A stretch of 64,000 bases of DNA from Coniosporium tulheliwenetii (taxonomy: Eukaryota > Ascomycota > Dothideomycetes): contig JAPDRP010000003.1 of the NCBI GenBank assembly GCA_030247845.1, forward strand, positions 1 through 64,000. Reading direction: 5' to 3'. A program made the translations under genes and the position numbers. Positions 33,555-45,140 of the stretch are shown one piece after another. The notes beneath the pieces were generated by a model. The model had not been told where the DNA came from and made no database searches. It saw only the letters and a program-made list of their open reading frames with translations. Within the stretch, counting starts at the first letter, position 1. Every line of letters begins with the position of its first letter.

Positions 33555-34476
33555 ATTCGTTGTTAGAGGGCTTCAGGCTCCTGGCACTTCAGGTAGTCGT
33601 CAATATCAACGACCGCCTACATGAGATCCAGATATGGAAGGCGGTGCTCAAATCGTAACAATTCGCATTTAAGCGTCTCCTTTGCCGTACCATTTGCACA
33701 TGGAATGTAATCGCGTACTTATGAATATAATCACACAGCTTTGGTTCCTGTCCTTGCACTCGATCGGACCGGATTTTATCCGACTCCAATGTGATTGAAT
33801 CGCCAAGTATGTGATTATTACGTCGATCGAGATGTCAGTTGTCTTGAGTGACTTTTTCAAATGCTGGGACGCATTGGGAGTGTTACATACTGTCAGACCA
33901 TAACCAATTTTGGCATTGCGGGGACGGATAATTCCGAAGCCGTGTCAGCCCTACGGCGCCAAAAAGCATTCGCATTGTTGCTATGTAGTATGTAGGCTGC
34001 CAATTGAATAGAGCCGGGCTGTGTCTACCCCTCTCTCCCAGCTTTCAGCTGCGCTTTCACCATAAGTTAACCAAAAGATGGGCTTACGAAGGCTTTATAA
34101 GCCAATCCTCCCACACCACCCACCCGGTCCCCACTGGAGGGCCGGTGGCCCATTAGCAGGGCAGCAAAGCCTGCCACCCGTTCCGGAAGGGCCAATCGAC
34201 GAAGCGGCTTGTTCGTTTCCCTTAGAACCCGGGAACGAGGCCAAGGGTGAAGATTCAGTAGTTATGAAGCACACGGGAGGATAGCACCCTCTGGGGCTCC
34301 CAGCGAGTATATAAGAGCATGAAAATCTAAAATTGTGCCTGAAATCTAACGCACTCCTTCTGACTAAGCCATAGCTACAGAGGAGGGGATACCTATGACA
34401 TCACATTAATCAAATCAAAGACACAACGCTCTAAACTCAGCCCTTACTTGCATCTATACCGAACATCTTTCATGGA
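33555..34476. other. Gene-free; SLATT gene upstream region
   Basis: Only short frames. Contains GC-rich sequence from ~34,080. No TATA box clearly placed ahead of the ATG at 34477 (a weak TATATAAG lies at 34,307-34,314). Confidence 0.4.
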
Positions 34477-35075
34477 ATGTCCGGCCCTCAGGAACCAGTT
34501 AGAGAAGCATCAGGTTCCAGAGATGACCGGCCCTCCGTCTCGGCGGACGAGACAACTCCGCTTCGGAATCCCAACACAGATACCCCAATGTCGCCGGAGG
34601 ATCTCAACGCCTTCCTAGATTTTCAATGCGCCCCCAATTCCGGATTCCTCAAAAGGATCTTCTCCCGCGAAAAAAATGCTCGCCGCATGTACCACGCCAT
34701 CAACTGGCTCATAAACCTGTTGCTGATCGGCCAAGCCGCGCTGTCGATAGTATTGGTGGCTGTCGATGTCGGGGAGAAGGGACATCAAAAGGTGGTCGAG
34801 ATTTTAGGGATTATCAATGGCATTATCACAGCTATTCTAGCCATAATCAAGGGCCAGGGGTTGCCCGGAAGGTACTATCAGTATGCGGCTGGTCTGAGAG
34901 AGGTTATGCGGGAAGTCGAGGAGTTGAGGAGGACAATAGCGTCGAACGGGGTGGTGAAGAGGGGGATTTAAAGAAGTTGTTTGAATTGTACGAGAAGGTA
35001 GAGAAGGAGAATGACATGAATACGCCAGATATCTGGAGATCGAGCACGAGTCTTTCGGGTACAAATAGAAGCTAA
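34477..35075 (+). CDS. Fungal SLATT-domain protein (two-TM effector)
   Basis: Two-helix membrane protein of the fungal SLATT family (SMODS- and SLOG-associating 2TM effector domain), which is linked by comparative genomics to conflict and cell-death systems. ATG 34477. N-terminal ~45 residues are polar. TM1 is ~INWLINLLLIGQAALSIVLV and TM2 ~VVEILGIINGIITAILAII. Next comes the family's conserved KGQGLPGRYYQYAAGLREV and an amphipathic helix (VMREVEELRR). The frame breaks at 34961-34966 in a G5 run. Adding one G joins VVKRG to DLKKLFELYEKVEKENDMNT and gives 199 codons ending at 35075, so I treat it as an intact gene with an undercall. No partner gene (SMODS, NLR, TIR) is intact nearby, though HET and kinase-like relics lie in the same island. 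Confidence 0.78.
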
Positions 35076-35770
35076 GGCTAATCACGAGGCAGAAGATGTT
35101 AAGGCTGGAGGAGGAGGAGGAGGAAAACGAAGAGCGGGTTGAAAACGGAACTTCGGAATAGTGGTGAGGCAGGCAGACAGAGGTTGGACATGCTTTCTCT
35201 CTCCTCCTGCTTAGAAATTAATTCCGGGCTGTCAAAGCTACCCATTCTTATATGATTACAAACCTTGCATTCCTTAACATGAATTCGCTATACCTGTATT
35301 TTTGCATCGTCTGCTAAATCACTGCATCCACTTTACTTGCTCGTACGGGTTGCGGTGTAAAAGCTTCAAGGATTGGTAGTTTCGAGCTGCGATAACTAGC
35401 CACGCTCTCCTTTGCGACCGTGATATTATCACCGCTGGCGGTAGTGCAAAGCAAAATAGAGTTCTGTATCCCATCGGCTGGTGGAGTGACCAAAATTGGT
35501 TCGTGCGCGGGCTTCTTGGCACCACCTCGCCCAGTAGTGCTTGCATAGAATTCACCTAATTCGGACTATATTTAAGGCTATAGATTGCTGAGTTGGTTGA
35601 TATATAACATCATTTATCTATTTACTGCTTCCTGTGCAAGCTGCAGGTGCTCGTTCTAGCACAAGGCCTTCTAGCAGAGTGCTACACTACATAATAAGCA
35701 GCCGGAACGCGATTTGGGCGGCCTATTCGCACTGAATCGTTGCCTCTTGCGAATACTATTGCCTGATAGC
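35076..35770. other. Intergenic, no gene seen
   Basis: SLATT 3' flank, with a GGAGGAGGAGGAGG run at ~35,107, grading into AT-rich sequence before the piggyBac relic. Confidence 0.4.
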
Positions 35771-35774
35771 TTAG

Positions 35775-36990
35775 TTAGTAGCTCCTTGTAAGCTCCGCTC
35801 GGTTAGCGTGGCGCGACTTGCCTGATAGCTTAGTTAGCGGCTTCCTTACGCCTGGATAGCGTGGCAGGACCTTCCTACCAGCAGCCTCGCACGCCTTACA
35901 GTGGCTGTTCCTCCCCTTAATGTATCGTGTATGATCCTCATCTTCCTCCGCTGGATACATAAGATCTGCTAAGGCTACAGACTGGTCGTACTGGTTGCTA
36001 GTGAGCCTTTCGGATCGGTGAAACAGCTCGATCGCGAGGTCTCGGTGGAAGATGCGTTGTTTCGTGTAGCGCTTATAAGGAAGATCTAGATCATAGTAGT
36101 GCTGTGCGTGGTATGAAAGCTTGTAGCTATTAATAATAGCTACATTAGGTAGCCAGTGCCAGAGAGGCTTCTAGGACTTAAGATGAACTCGCTGTGTATT
36201 ATAGTAGACTCGTGGCTAATCTGCCCGATCTACACCGCCCATAAAGTGGTTGTAGAGGTCAATAAACTTAGAGATTTCCAGCTCTTTTAAGACCTCATCA
36301 CTAAATATAGCTCGTGTGGTCCTCGCGTTGGTAGCTATAGTAGGGGGCCTCTTTCGGAGCTTCTTGATGAATTCAGGAGTCCCTTCAGAGACTGTGCTTA
36401 TGAATAGTACCACATTCTGATCCTTCCAGGCGAACTGTAGGACTCTTCCATCCTCTGAAATACAGCCGTATAGCTTGCCCTATGGGATCCGGCCGCTGTA
36501 GTCGTTTTTGAGCTGTAGGAGTGATGGATTAAGGCCTCGATTCTGCTCCTTCTGCTGCGATCGCCGCGGCTCCTGTGATCGTGATTGCTGTTGGGACTGC
36601 CGCTGGGACTGCTCGCCCTCCTGTGGATCTTCTGCTAGCAGATCAGCCTTCGATTTGGACGTGCGAACTGTACTAGCAGCACCAAATCCCTCCTCACGGA
36701 GTGTAGGGAGAAGGCGTGATGATGTAAATAGATTATCTAGCCAAACAACATGCTTGTAGCCCCTTTCGATACCCGCCTGGAGTAGGAGATCTAGCACAAC
36801 TGCTTGCACTAAATCCACGGTCCTCGGTCCGGTAGTCATCCACATCTACTAGGCTAGTAGATCGCGCATGATACAGCCAATCCAATATGTAGCCATCGTT
36901 TGCCAAAGCCCATATCTTCAAGCCTTCAGGCACTAGTTTTGTGGGTATTCTCACTGTCTCTTTCGCCCGGCCTTAAATAGTATGGCTAAC
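35775..36990 (-). pseudogene. piggyBac-like transposase (DDE_Tnp_1_7) relic, N-terminus missing
   Basis: The minus strand reads, in order: KETVRIPTKLVPEGLKIWAL and NDGYILDWLYHARS (36,970-36,850); VVLDLLLQAGIERGYKHVVW, LDNLFTSSRLLPTLREEGFG and AASTVRTSK (36,810-36,650; D of WLDN is catalytic); a Q/S-rich insert; LLQLKNDYSG and GKLYGC; VVLFISTVSEGTPEF; ARTTRAIFSDEVLKELEI; and FIDLYNHFMGGVDRAD (36,260-36,216). The last two with GGVDRAD are the piggyBac C-terminal block. Then comes YKLSYHAQHYYDLDLPYKRY and the final MYPAEEDEDHTRYIKGRNSH followed by CKAC (35,960-35,775). A few frameshifts and a TAG break it and the first third is lost. TTAA-flanked ends were not found. Confidence 0.75.
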
Positions 36991-37923
36991 AGTCAGTCCT
37001 ACAATTAGACTGTTAGACGGACGGACTGCTAAGACCTCGACCGTCCGTCTCGAATTTATATTAGTCTGTCCATCTAATAGCTCCCGTATGCCTACGGACT
37101 AACTATGGTTTTCGGTATAGTTATATAGAATTTTTAGTGTTCTAGTGGTAGATATCGACTAGAAGTTATAGATAGCTAATAGTCTAGCTAACAATCTAAG
37201 GTAACTTTTTACTAGGGCCTATCACACTAAAAATTAGCCGATAATATCCTATCTAGATCTTAATACCTATATCCACTTATAATCCATCCTATAGCATCTA
37301 TTGCATATCTATAAAGTTATATATCCTGCGTCTTAATAGTAGTGCTAGTAGGACTAGTGTTTCTACACTCTTTACCCTTACGCTATCTACACTCTTTACA
37401 TCTTATATCGTCTTCAACAACGACTCGGATAAGCTATTAGATCTATTCTTAATCTCCTAGACCGTGCCTTCTCTCGATTAGAACCTATCTATCCGCTTTA
37501 ATATTAATTAGAAGGCACTAAGATATAATAAGCTACCGCTAGATAGCATTATTAGACATAGGATCCGCTATAAGCATACCTTTAGTAGTATAAGTAAAGC
37601 ATCCTTAATATAGCTTTATAGAGCTAATCTTAAGTAGATGAGCCCGCAACTAAAGAAGCCGAAACGGCTATAGCTTTATAGATTCTACTATCTCTTTAAA
37701 CGCTATTATTTAGCTATCTACATGTATAACCGGACGGCTTATTATTACAAATAGAGGCGCGAGGCGCTGCTAAGTAGTGCTTAGTGCTAAGAGATCACGG
37801 GAGGACTAAGCATCTAGAGCGCCGCTAAGCTATACTTAGTGTGCTTAGTACGATCGGATACTAAGCATACTAAGTAAACTAAGTAAGGTACGAAGGTACT
37901 AATAGGGGCTCTAGTATATAGAA

Positions 37924-38119
37924 GACATTGTTCTTGTTTATTAGAACGGTGTGCTTAACTTAAATAAGAATCTAGCATTCTTTATAACTTAATCCGATCT
38001 TACTACGTGATATTAATCCTCACCTTGTTAACTACATCTTAGCGCTATTCCCTTCCTCCTTAATTAGGATCCTAACCATTATAGTAACCTATATTATCTT
38101 ATAATAACGTCTTGTTACA
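37924..38119 (-). repeat. LTR copy B (related to 32050-32253)
   Basis: Aligns over ~200 bp with copy A at roughly 85% identity by eye. It lies inside the hAT relic region, so it inserted after that element. Minus-strand orientation, beginning TGTAACAAGACGTT. Confidence 0.55.
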
Positions 38120-38149
38120 CTTATATTAAGAAACACCTCCGCTTAGCCT

Positions 38150-38850
38150 ATTGTATTAATAATAATGGCGAGCCTCTTTCTATAAAGATACCTAAAGCCG
38201 CGAATCTATAGTCTATTGCCTTATACATCTAGGTAGTGAATGCTAAGATATTTAATAGCGAGGGCTTTCTAAGAGCCTATAGCGACTAGGTAATTAAGTA
38301 GAATATAAGCTTTCGCTCGGTAATTTATAAGGATATAATTAAGCTATTCCAGCTTACTAAACCTATAATAGATAAGGCTATATATATGTTGTATAGTTTA
38401 CTTATAAAGTATATTATAGAGGCTTACAAGAACCGCTATACTTAAGTTATAGACCTTCTACTTAGTGCTAGTAGTAAGATAACTCTTAGCTATAATATTT
38501 AGATCTCTATAAATAGTCTATCTCTACTCGATATTATAGCTTACTTTCTTAATACTAAGTATTACTATCGAACTCTTCTTTTAAGCCTACTATGCCTCTA
38601 TAGTAGTTATAGCGGTAAGAACCTCGTCTAATATTCCTTTAAGATTATCTCTTACTATAGAATATAAAATAATATCTATTCCTTCGTTATAGATAATGCT
38701 TTAAATAATAATATAATAATAGACTATCTTATAGCAAAGCTACTAGAGCTAAGTAGGCGGTACTATCTATACTATATTAAGTATATCTATAACCTTGTTA
38801 TTAGGATTATTCTCTATAGATAGGGTTGTAAGAAAATATGTATTTCCTAC
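38150..38850 (+). pseudogene. hAT transposase relic, heavily RIP-mutated
   Basis: Through many TAG/TAA codons one frame reads ISFRSV (38,316), FQLTKPIID (38,345-38,380), LLSASSKITLSYNI (38,455-38,500), SINSLSLLDIIAYFLNTKYY then YRTLLLSLLCLY (38,510-38,605), FVIDNALNNN (38,680-38,710) and YNLVIRIILYR (38,790-38,820). This is the order of the hAT core: 'lasassKvtiSfDiWTS.n..SlLGvvAyfld...'; 'f.aDNA.NNd'; 'GHIINLvv.a.L'. All catalytic positions near W/D are degraded. No ends were identified. Confidence 0.5.
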
Positions 38851-41386
38851 TAAACTAAGCTTTTATAGCTAGCCTAGATTGATTTATAAGCAGAAGATTT
38901 AAGAAGATTCTAGAAGGTTCTAGAAGATTCTATTAGTTTCTATAGAATTCGATACAGCTCTATAAGATTCTATAAGATTCTAGAATGTTCTATCTATAAT
39001 GTAATATTACGTAATGCTTATTAATTCTATAGAAGGTTCTAGATAGCCTTCTATATGTATATAAAATCTCTTCTCTCCCTTCTAAGAAAAGAAGAAAGAT
39101 AAGACAAAACAATAGTAATACTATACTATATTATTATTTCTTCTTCTCTATATTTTATACTTTTTTCTAAATAGAGAATACCTATACTTCCGCTGACTAA
39201 GCTAGACTAGTCCTATTATAGCTTAGTAGAACTAAATAAAGCTATCTTAGCTCTGTCTTAGTTCTTACAAACCTCCACGTTTTAAAAAGTTAAGCGGCTA
39301 TTACGTAATTTTTTTAAAAGTTTATTCTATTAGGCTAGCATGGTATATAGATAGACTAGTCTAAGCTAGTTTAGAGCTTTTTAAATTTTTAAAGAGCTAC
39401 TTAGTAAGCGCTTAGTAAGCCGCTTACTAAGCCGCTTACTAAGCGGCTTTAACCGCTTAAAACGCTTAAAACGCTTAAAATACTCTAGGTGCTCCAGGCG
39501 CTCGTGGAAACTAGTCTGTCTTGGAGTCGCTCGCAGAAACCGCTCTGTCTCGCAAGCGGCTCGCCAGCGGGCATACCCGCTCGGAAACGCTCGGAGACAA
39601 AAAAAAGATTTGCTAATAAGATAACTATATAGCTATCCAAAGTAGTAGTATATATAATTAGCTGTGGCCATTATCATCCTTCTCTATTACATTACTATTC
39701 TAGTACTCACTATTATTCTCTTTATTGTTCTCTATAACGGTTTGCGGCTAGGCTATAGAAAGAGTGTGGCGAAGCTATAAGACATCGATCTAATTAAAGC
39801 TCTAGTTTAGCGGAGGGATACGGCGGCGGTCTTTGCAATAGTCATTAAGCTAAGTATGGTAAATAGTATTATCAGTCTTAATATTATCAATAGTAGCCTT
39901 TATATTATCGAGAGTTATATTATAGCGCGAAAGGGCTACTTTATTGCTAGTATTAATGCTAGAGTTCTAGATAGTATAAGGCTTTCCTAATATTACTAGA
40001 AATATAAATAGTAGTAGTATAGTATATTATCTAGTACTATAAGTACTAGCTGTAGAGCTAGTAGCAGGGCTAGCGGTAGTTATAGTAAAGAGAGTAGAAT
40101 TAGTATAAGCGCCGCCACGAGTAGAAGTAGATTCTAATATCTAGTTAGTAATATATTAATCTAAGTACTATCTACATATATACTGTCCTTATAGTTGGAA
40201 TATTCGTAATAGTATCTATCCTAAGTATAGTTAGTATAAGCGTCCTTCTAGCTTAGATCTAATATATAGCACCCTAAGAAGATCTAATAGCTAGTAGTAT
40301 AAAAAGTATAAGGGCATAGTATAGTAAGAAACACGTAGAGATAAGCTTTAATAGAAATATAGTATAGCGACTAGTATAGATCGTGCTCTTTTATTAGATC
40401 GCGTTAGTTAAAGTTAGCGCCTTAAATTAATAGAAGTCTATTAAGCGTCTTCTTGAATTTATTCTTAGAAGTACATGATATAACCGACTACGGCGTGAAG
40501 CGGATCTATTAGGATTCTTTATAGAGATTAGTATATTTATATATAATAATGCTTATATATACTAGAACTTACCTTACTTACTCTTTAGTAGGATCTGCGA
40601 GTTAGTCTAGATATAGTAACCGCGAGGCAGATCTTATTTATAATAGTTGCTACTACTATCACCACCATTACTACCGCTAGTGCGGCCCGTACTAATAGAG
40701 CTAGAGGTTAGTATAATAGTTACTATTACGTGCAGAATGGTTAGTTCGATTGATTAAGGATAAAGTATGCAACTGTAAGTAAGACTGTTAATTAGAAAGC
40801 TATTATAAGGATTACGGAATATTTATGCCTATATGCAATAGAGAGTGCTGTTATAGCCTAGCGCGCGCTAGTAGACTCTAGCTTCACCTAGCTTTCATCT
40901 AGCGCATTTATTAGTTAAAAGATATAGAAGCTAGTATACGTGCAGTATTGCTTTATTATATAAAGATCTTATATCATTCGCACTATATTGCGTAAGGTCC
41001 GCAGTTCAATTCCAACTCGGAAAGTACTTTCTAAGAAGATAGAATTTATAGCTAGTTTATAGTTCGAATTCTACCTGCTCTATACTTTTTATATTTTCTA
41101 ATATCTTGCATATCGCCTGTAGAGCCTGCACTCCGTCTCTATCTTATATAATCCTACTAGAATTTTAGTATGAAATGGACTCATCTAGTTATCTTACCAA
41201 TAAGCGGCTAGGAATTAATTACTCAACGCGCGGCTAGAGGTAGATAAGTAGATTATTAAAGCGCTCACTTTCTATCTAACTAAACATTATATTATCATAT
41301 ACGATCTATCGGACTAGGAGCTTACGGATGGTGTTATAGTTATAAAACTCCGAGAGCCGATTAATCACCGCTTGGTTATGCGCGTC

Positions 41387-41947
41387 TTATAAGTTCAGGT
41401 CTAGTTGTTCGATAGGGAAGGTGTCCAGCCGTTTCCGCTTACTACTAGCAGGGAGTGGACCGTCCTCGATAAGTCGGTAATGCTGAAGAAGGTGCCGTTC
41501 TATATTGCTGCCTCCAAACTTAGTTGGATAGACATGCCGCGGCTCCCGATAGCGGCGCGGTAGCTGAGGCTCGTTTAGATGATAATACCGCCATAGCCAG
41601 AACCGCCGCTGCGATGCCTCTTCTTCAACCACGGCGCCATACTCCCACCACCATGCCCTGAGCTTATGGTTGAACCAGGATACCGGTCTATGGAAGCCTT
41701 GCAGCTGCCGATGCTCCCAAACAACCCAGGACTGGTCCAACGGTGTGTTCTCTATCGCTTGAACATCACCGGCTTGCGCATTAAGACTATGGGTAGCAGA
41801 TCTTTAAAGCTCTAATGGCGCAGAGGGGTTAGAGAGAGCGGTTATAAGGTCGGAGTCGTCATCTTTAATAATTGCCTCAATTATTTGGGAGTTGAATATC
41901 GAGAATAAGATATACTGGCTAGCAGGAAGATCACTAGCTGAAGCCAT
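41387..41947 (-). pseudogene. hAT transposase N-terminal relic with degenerate BED finger
   Basis: Start-like ATG at 41947 (MASASDLPASQYILFSIFNS), one TAA, then DQSWVVWEHRQLQGFHRPVS, WWWEYGAVVEEEASQRRFWL and GGSNIERHLLQHYRL. The spacing W-x-YG...W-x-C...N-I-x-RHL...H is that of fungal hAT BED fingers, but the Cys pair reads W-R-Y-Y, so zinc binding is lost. The catalytic part is not seen downstream. Confidence 0.5.
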
Positions 41948-44900
41948 TGGTGCTAAATAAGATACGGAGTAGCTAAGTATCTAGTTAAGGTCATATATAT
42001 ATAAGATGGGACGGTATTTAGCTCCGCGATCATCTATCTAGCCAATCACATCACAATTTGCAAGAAAAACGCCGAATTCTGGTATGACACCATGCCAAGA
42101 GCTGTCATCCCGCAGTTCAAAGGATCTAGGCCGGTATAGAGGCAATACCGCAGTGCTGATAGGTGCAGCTGCGGTACAAACCAACTAAGTAAGTTAACGA
42201 GACACCACCGATTTATTAGCAACACTGCCCAGCGGATTGCCGCCTCGCTGAAAGTAGCCTAATGTGAAGCGTGCAGAAATAGCCCGCGCACGTCGTGCTA
42301 CGCCCTAACCACTTGTCTGTCCCTGCTGCCCGTACATGACATGAAGCGATTGTCAGGCGTTGATTCCAATCTGCCACCTCATCCTCCTCGCTCTTGGGCT
42401 TCGGCTTCCTGACTTACATAGAGCTGCCCAGGCCAAGGGTCGACGTCAAGCATAAGCAGGCCTCACGAACATGCGAATAGGCCGGCTTATCAGCTCCCGC
42501 CTGCCAGTCCAGAGTGTTTGGTGCGATGATTCCGCGCCTGAGCTCATGACCATACCTCATACACGGCCAGGCATGACAATGGTGCGATGGCAGCATCGGG
42601 CAAGGGGTACCTAGAGGTTTCCATGGGCGTGTGGATTCCACGGAGGGAACGCAATCCACAAACCACAGCATTGTCTGTGTTGGTGGCCGCAGAGAGCAAG
42701 CATTGGCTGGTAGAGCAGCAGAAGGGGAAGGGAATCTCTAGAGAGAGCGGTGTGCCAAAGCCGCAGCGAAACAAAGGTCTGCGCCTGGCACCGTAAAGTG
42801 GTGTAGATGGCCGCTGAGTGTCTCCCGGCCCGAGGGGCCTAACAAGTTTCGCAGTCTCTAAACAGATTTCCGAACAGGCATTTATGGCGGAGCTCTCCTA
42901 GGGACAACCCTCTCGTGCGCCGTAACCTCCGCAATGTTTGCATCTACCACACTCTAGTCCCCGACGTTGGCATTCACGTTCGCATTTAGGGACTTGGTAT
43001 CCTCTACACCCTCGACGGTAATACGGATGGCTTAGCGGTGTTGGATCCGCAAAATTCCACCCGTGTCATATCAATAATGCGCCGCCTATTGCCCATTATG
43101 CTCCTTAGCTGTAAGCCCTCTTAGCTGCTCCTGCCACCGCGAGTGCGGGTGCCAGAAATTGGGTGTTAGGTCTCTAAGACCAATTGACGATCTGCGGGTG
43201 CCGGTATAGAGAGCGGCACTTGATTGTGGACTCTGAACCTTCGAAGTTGGCCTGGAATAGTACGGTGGACTCTTTGGAGGTATCTACGCTTCCGCCTGTT
43301 GACACACAGCCGACGCAAAGGGCATACGGCATGCGGTAAGCTCTATACAATCAGGGTCGTGGGGTGACAAGAAATCCCTGGTGTAGCAGCAAGTACAGAT
43401 GCTACGTCTTCGCGGCTCAGTCCGTCAAAGGTTGTGCTGGAGAATCTCCACATGCGTCTCAAGTGTCAATCCCATCACTTTGGGCGGCGTTCATTTAGCT
43501 GCTGGTAGAGTCCAAGCACCTCAATCATCTCCACAGACGGTGCAGCTGCGGTGATTCACATAGTACGCCGCACCTGCAGCCCCTCCAAATTCCGTGCCAG
43601 CCTATCCAAAGCAGACATATCAAGCGCTTGGTGACGACATTTCCGAAATGGACCGCGCTTTTGCGGATTCAATAGCTCACCACGTTCTCGGATTGTAGGC
43701 GTGCGGCTGGATCTGAACGGAGTGGTTCCTGGCGTGCAACGCCTTGTATGCCGCTGGGTCTTTCCGAAAGCCTTCACTACAGTGAGCTTCACACGTCACT
43801 GTGCGGTGGCCTCCATTGGTATGAAGCCGTGCACAGAGCTCCAAGTCATGGTGTTGTTCGGCGGCTGCGCGAGGGTATTGGCGTGGGACTTAGAGCAGAC
43901 TGTACTGCCGGAAACTGTTCAGATCCTGAACCGGTGATGCTCCATGGTCTTATGGCTGGGGCGAGTGCTCCCCGACATCCATCAACCAGAGGGAAGATAA
44001 TAATCTGTGACAGTCCATGAGCAGTGGCATATCATGAAGCTTTCCGCCACAGAGGAGTGCAGACGTGCAAGGCCCCAGCAACCCTTCTGCCCCGTGGAAG
44101 ACGTGTCACAACCCGCCTAGGCCTCTCCCGCGGTCTGCACAGGCGCTGGGTTTGGGTGTGAGCTGCTGGCGGCACACTGTCGCCATCAGGCTCGGGTCCC
44201 AGCCTCCAGCGTACTTGATGGAGGCTCACAGACGAACCGCGCCCTTCGGTCGGATACTGTTGAATATCACGTGGTCAACCAAAAGGCAGAGGCTGGTATC
44301 CTTGGCATCTTGTATATAACCAGGCTCCCTCCCATCAGTCAATAGAACAACGAAGCTCTTAGCCACCTATCTTACCAGGTACAATAAGCTCCAACGGACA
44401 GTTTTAACCCATAGGATCTCGGGTGACCGTCGACGGGTTCCGAAGTCTGCAGAGGAGGGGTAGCGACAGAAGGGTTCATGGCTCTCGGTGGCTTTCAAGA
44501 TGCAAGGCTTCCTCTGGCAGATCATCTCTTCGCTCGAAGCAATTTTGGGCCCTTTCTGGTCTCGAAATTTCCAGGGATGAGAGCAGGCGTACTAGCTAAA
44601 CGCGCGGAGTAAGACGATTCGCCGTGATGAATAGAACAGGTGATGCGGCCAGCGAGCGGACATGTGTACTGGAGTCAGAGAACTAGATAGCCTACTCTAT
44701 TCTTCAACATTTTCGGCCTCCCCGTTTCTGCTCCTCACATCCGGGCCCAGACAAACTCACTCCCCCAGGCAAGAACCTGAAACGACAGCCACAGGAATTC
44801 CTTGCTTCGATGGTCTCTCTGCATTGACGGAGCCGCAGACACGTGACACCCACCCAAGCTATTGCACAGGAGCCCCGGCCAAATGGCCAGACTCGGCCGC

Positions 44901-45140
44901 CTCAGGCAAAAACAAAGCGGCAGGCAGAAGACCAGGCAGGTCCTCCACCGCGGCAGCCAGATAACCCATCCGGCAGAGAGCAAGAGCAAGCAGAGCAGAA
45001 AGCAGACATCAAGAGAGAAAAGCCAGCAAGTCCTCCATCCCACAACCCGAGATCAGTTCAACCACGAAGGAGAAGGGTTTCTCACAACCTGAACTTCGAG
45101 GAGCCAAGGTCACGACCGTCCACCACGCGAGGCAAGGCAC
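41948..45140. other. Gene-free stretch, GC-normal
   Basis: About 3.2 kb. Base composition returns to ~50% GC after 42,000. Only overlapping short frames occur on both strands, none with a recognisable motif. The frame at 44843-45151 (+) is a Pro/Gln/Lys-rich low-complexity reading and is not called. Confidence 0.45.

Larger units (their letters stand above)
36991..41386. other. AT-rich RIP-like transposon graveyard
   Basis: About 4.4 kb, nearly devoid of open frames and dense in TAG/CTA/TATA. Recognised inside: LTR copy B, a hAT relic, and an LTR-like block near 38,826-39,125 (starts TGTAAGAAAATATG, TATATAAAAT at ~39,058). Also small tandem blocks at 39,395-39,480 (AAGCCGCTTACT and AACGCTTAAA units) and 39,500-39,590 (CGCTCGGAAACGCTC-like units). 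Confidence 0.55.

Noticed and set aside
34078..34284. 68-aa Pro-rich open frame upstream of SLATT
   Set aside because: No conservation clue, no signal or domain; likely leader sequence.
32050..38119. Full-length LTR retrotransposon bounded by the two LTR-like copies
   Set aside because: The interior has no gag, protease, reverse transcriptase or integrase; it holds unrelated elements.
40940..41040. tRNA-like T-arm word (GTCCGCAGTTCAATTCC)
   Set aside because: No matching acceptor, D or anticodon stems could be paired around it. Perhaps a decayed tRNA-derived SINE, but not supportable.
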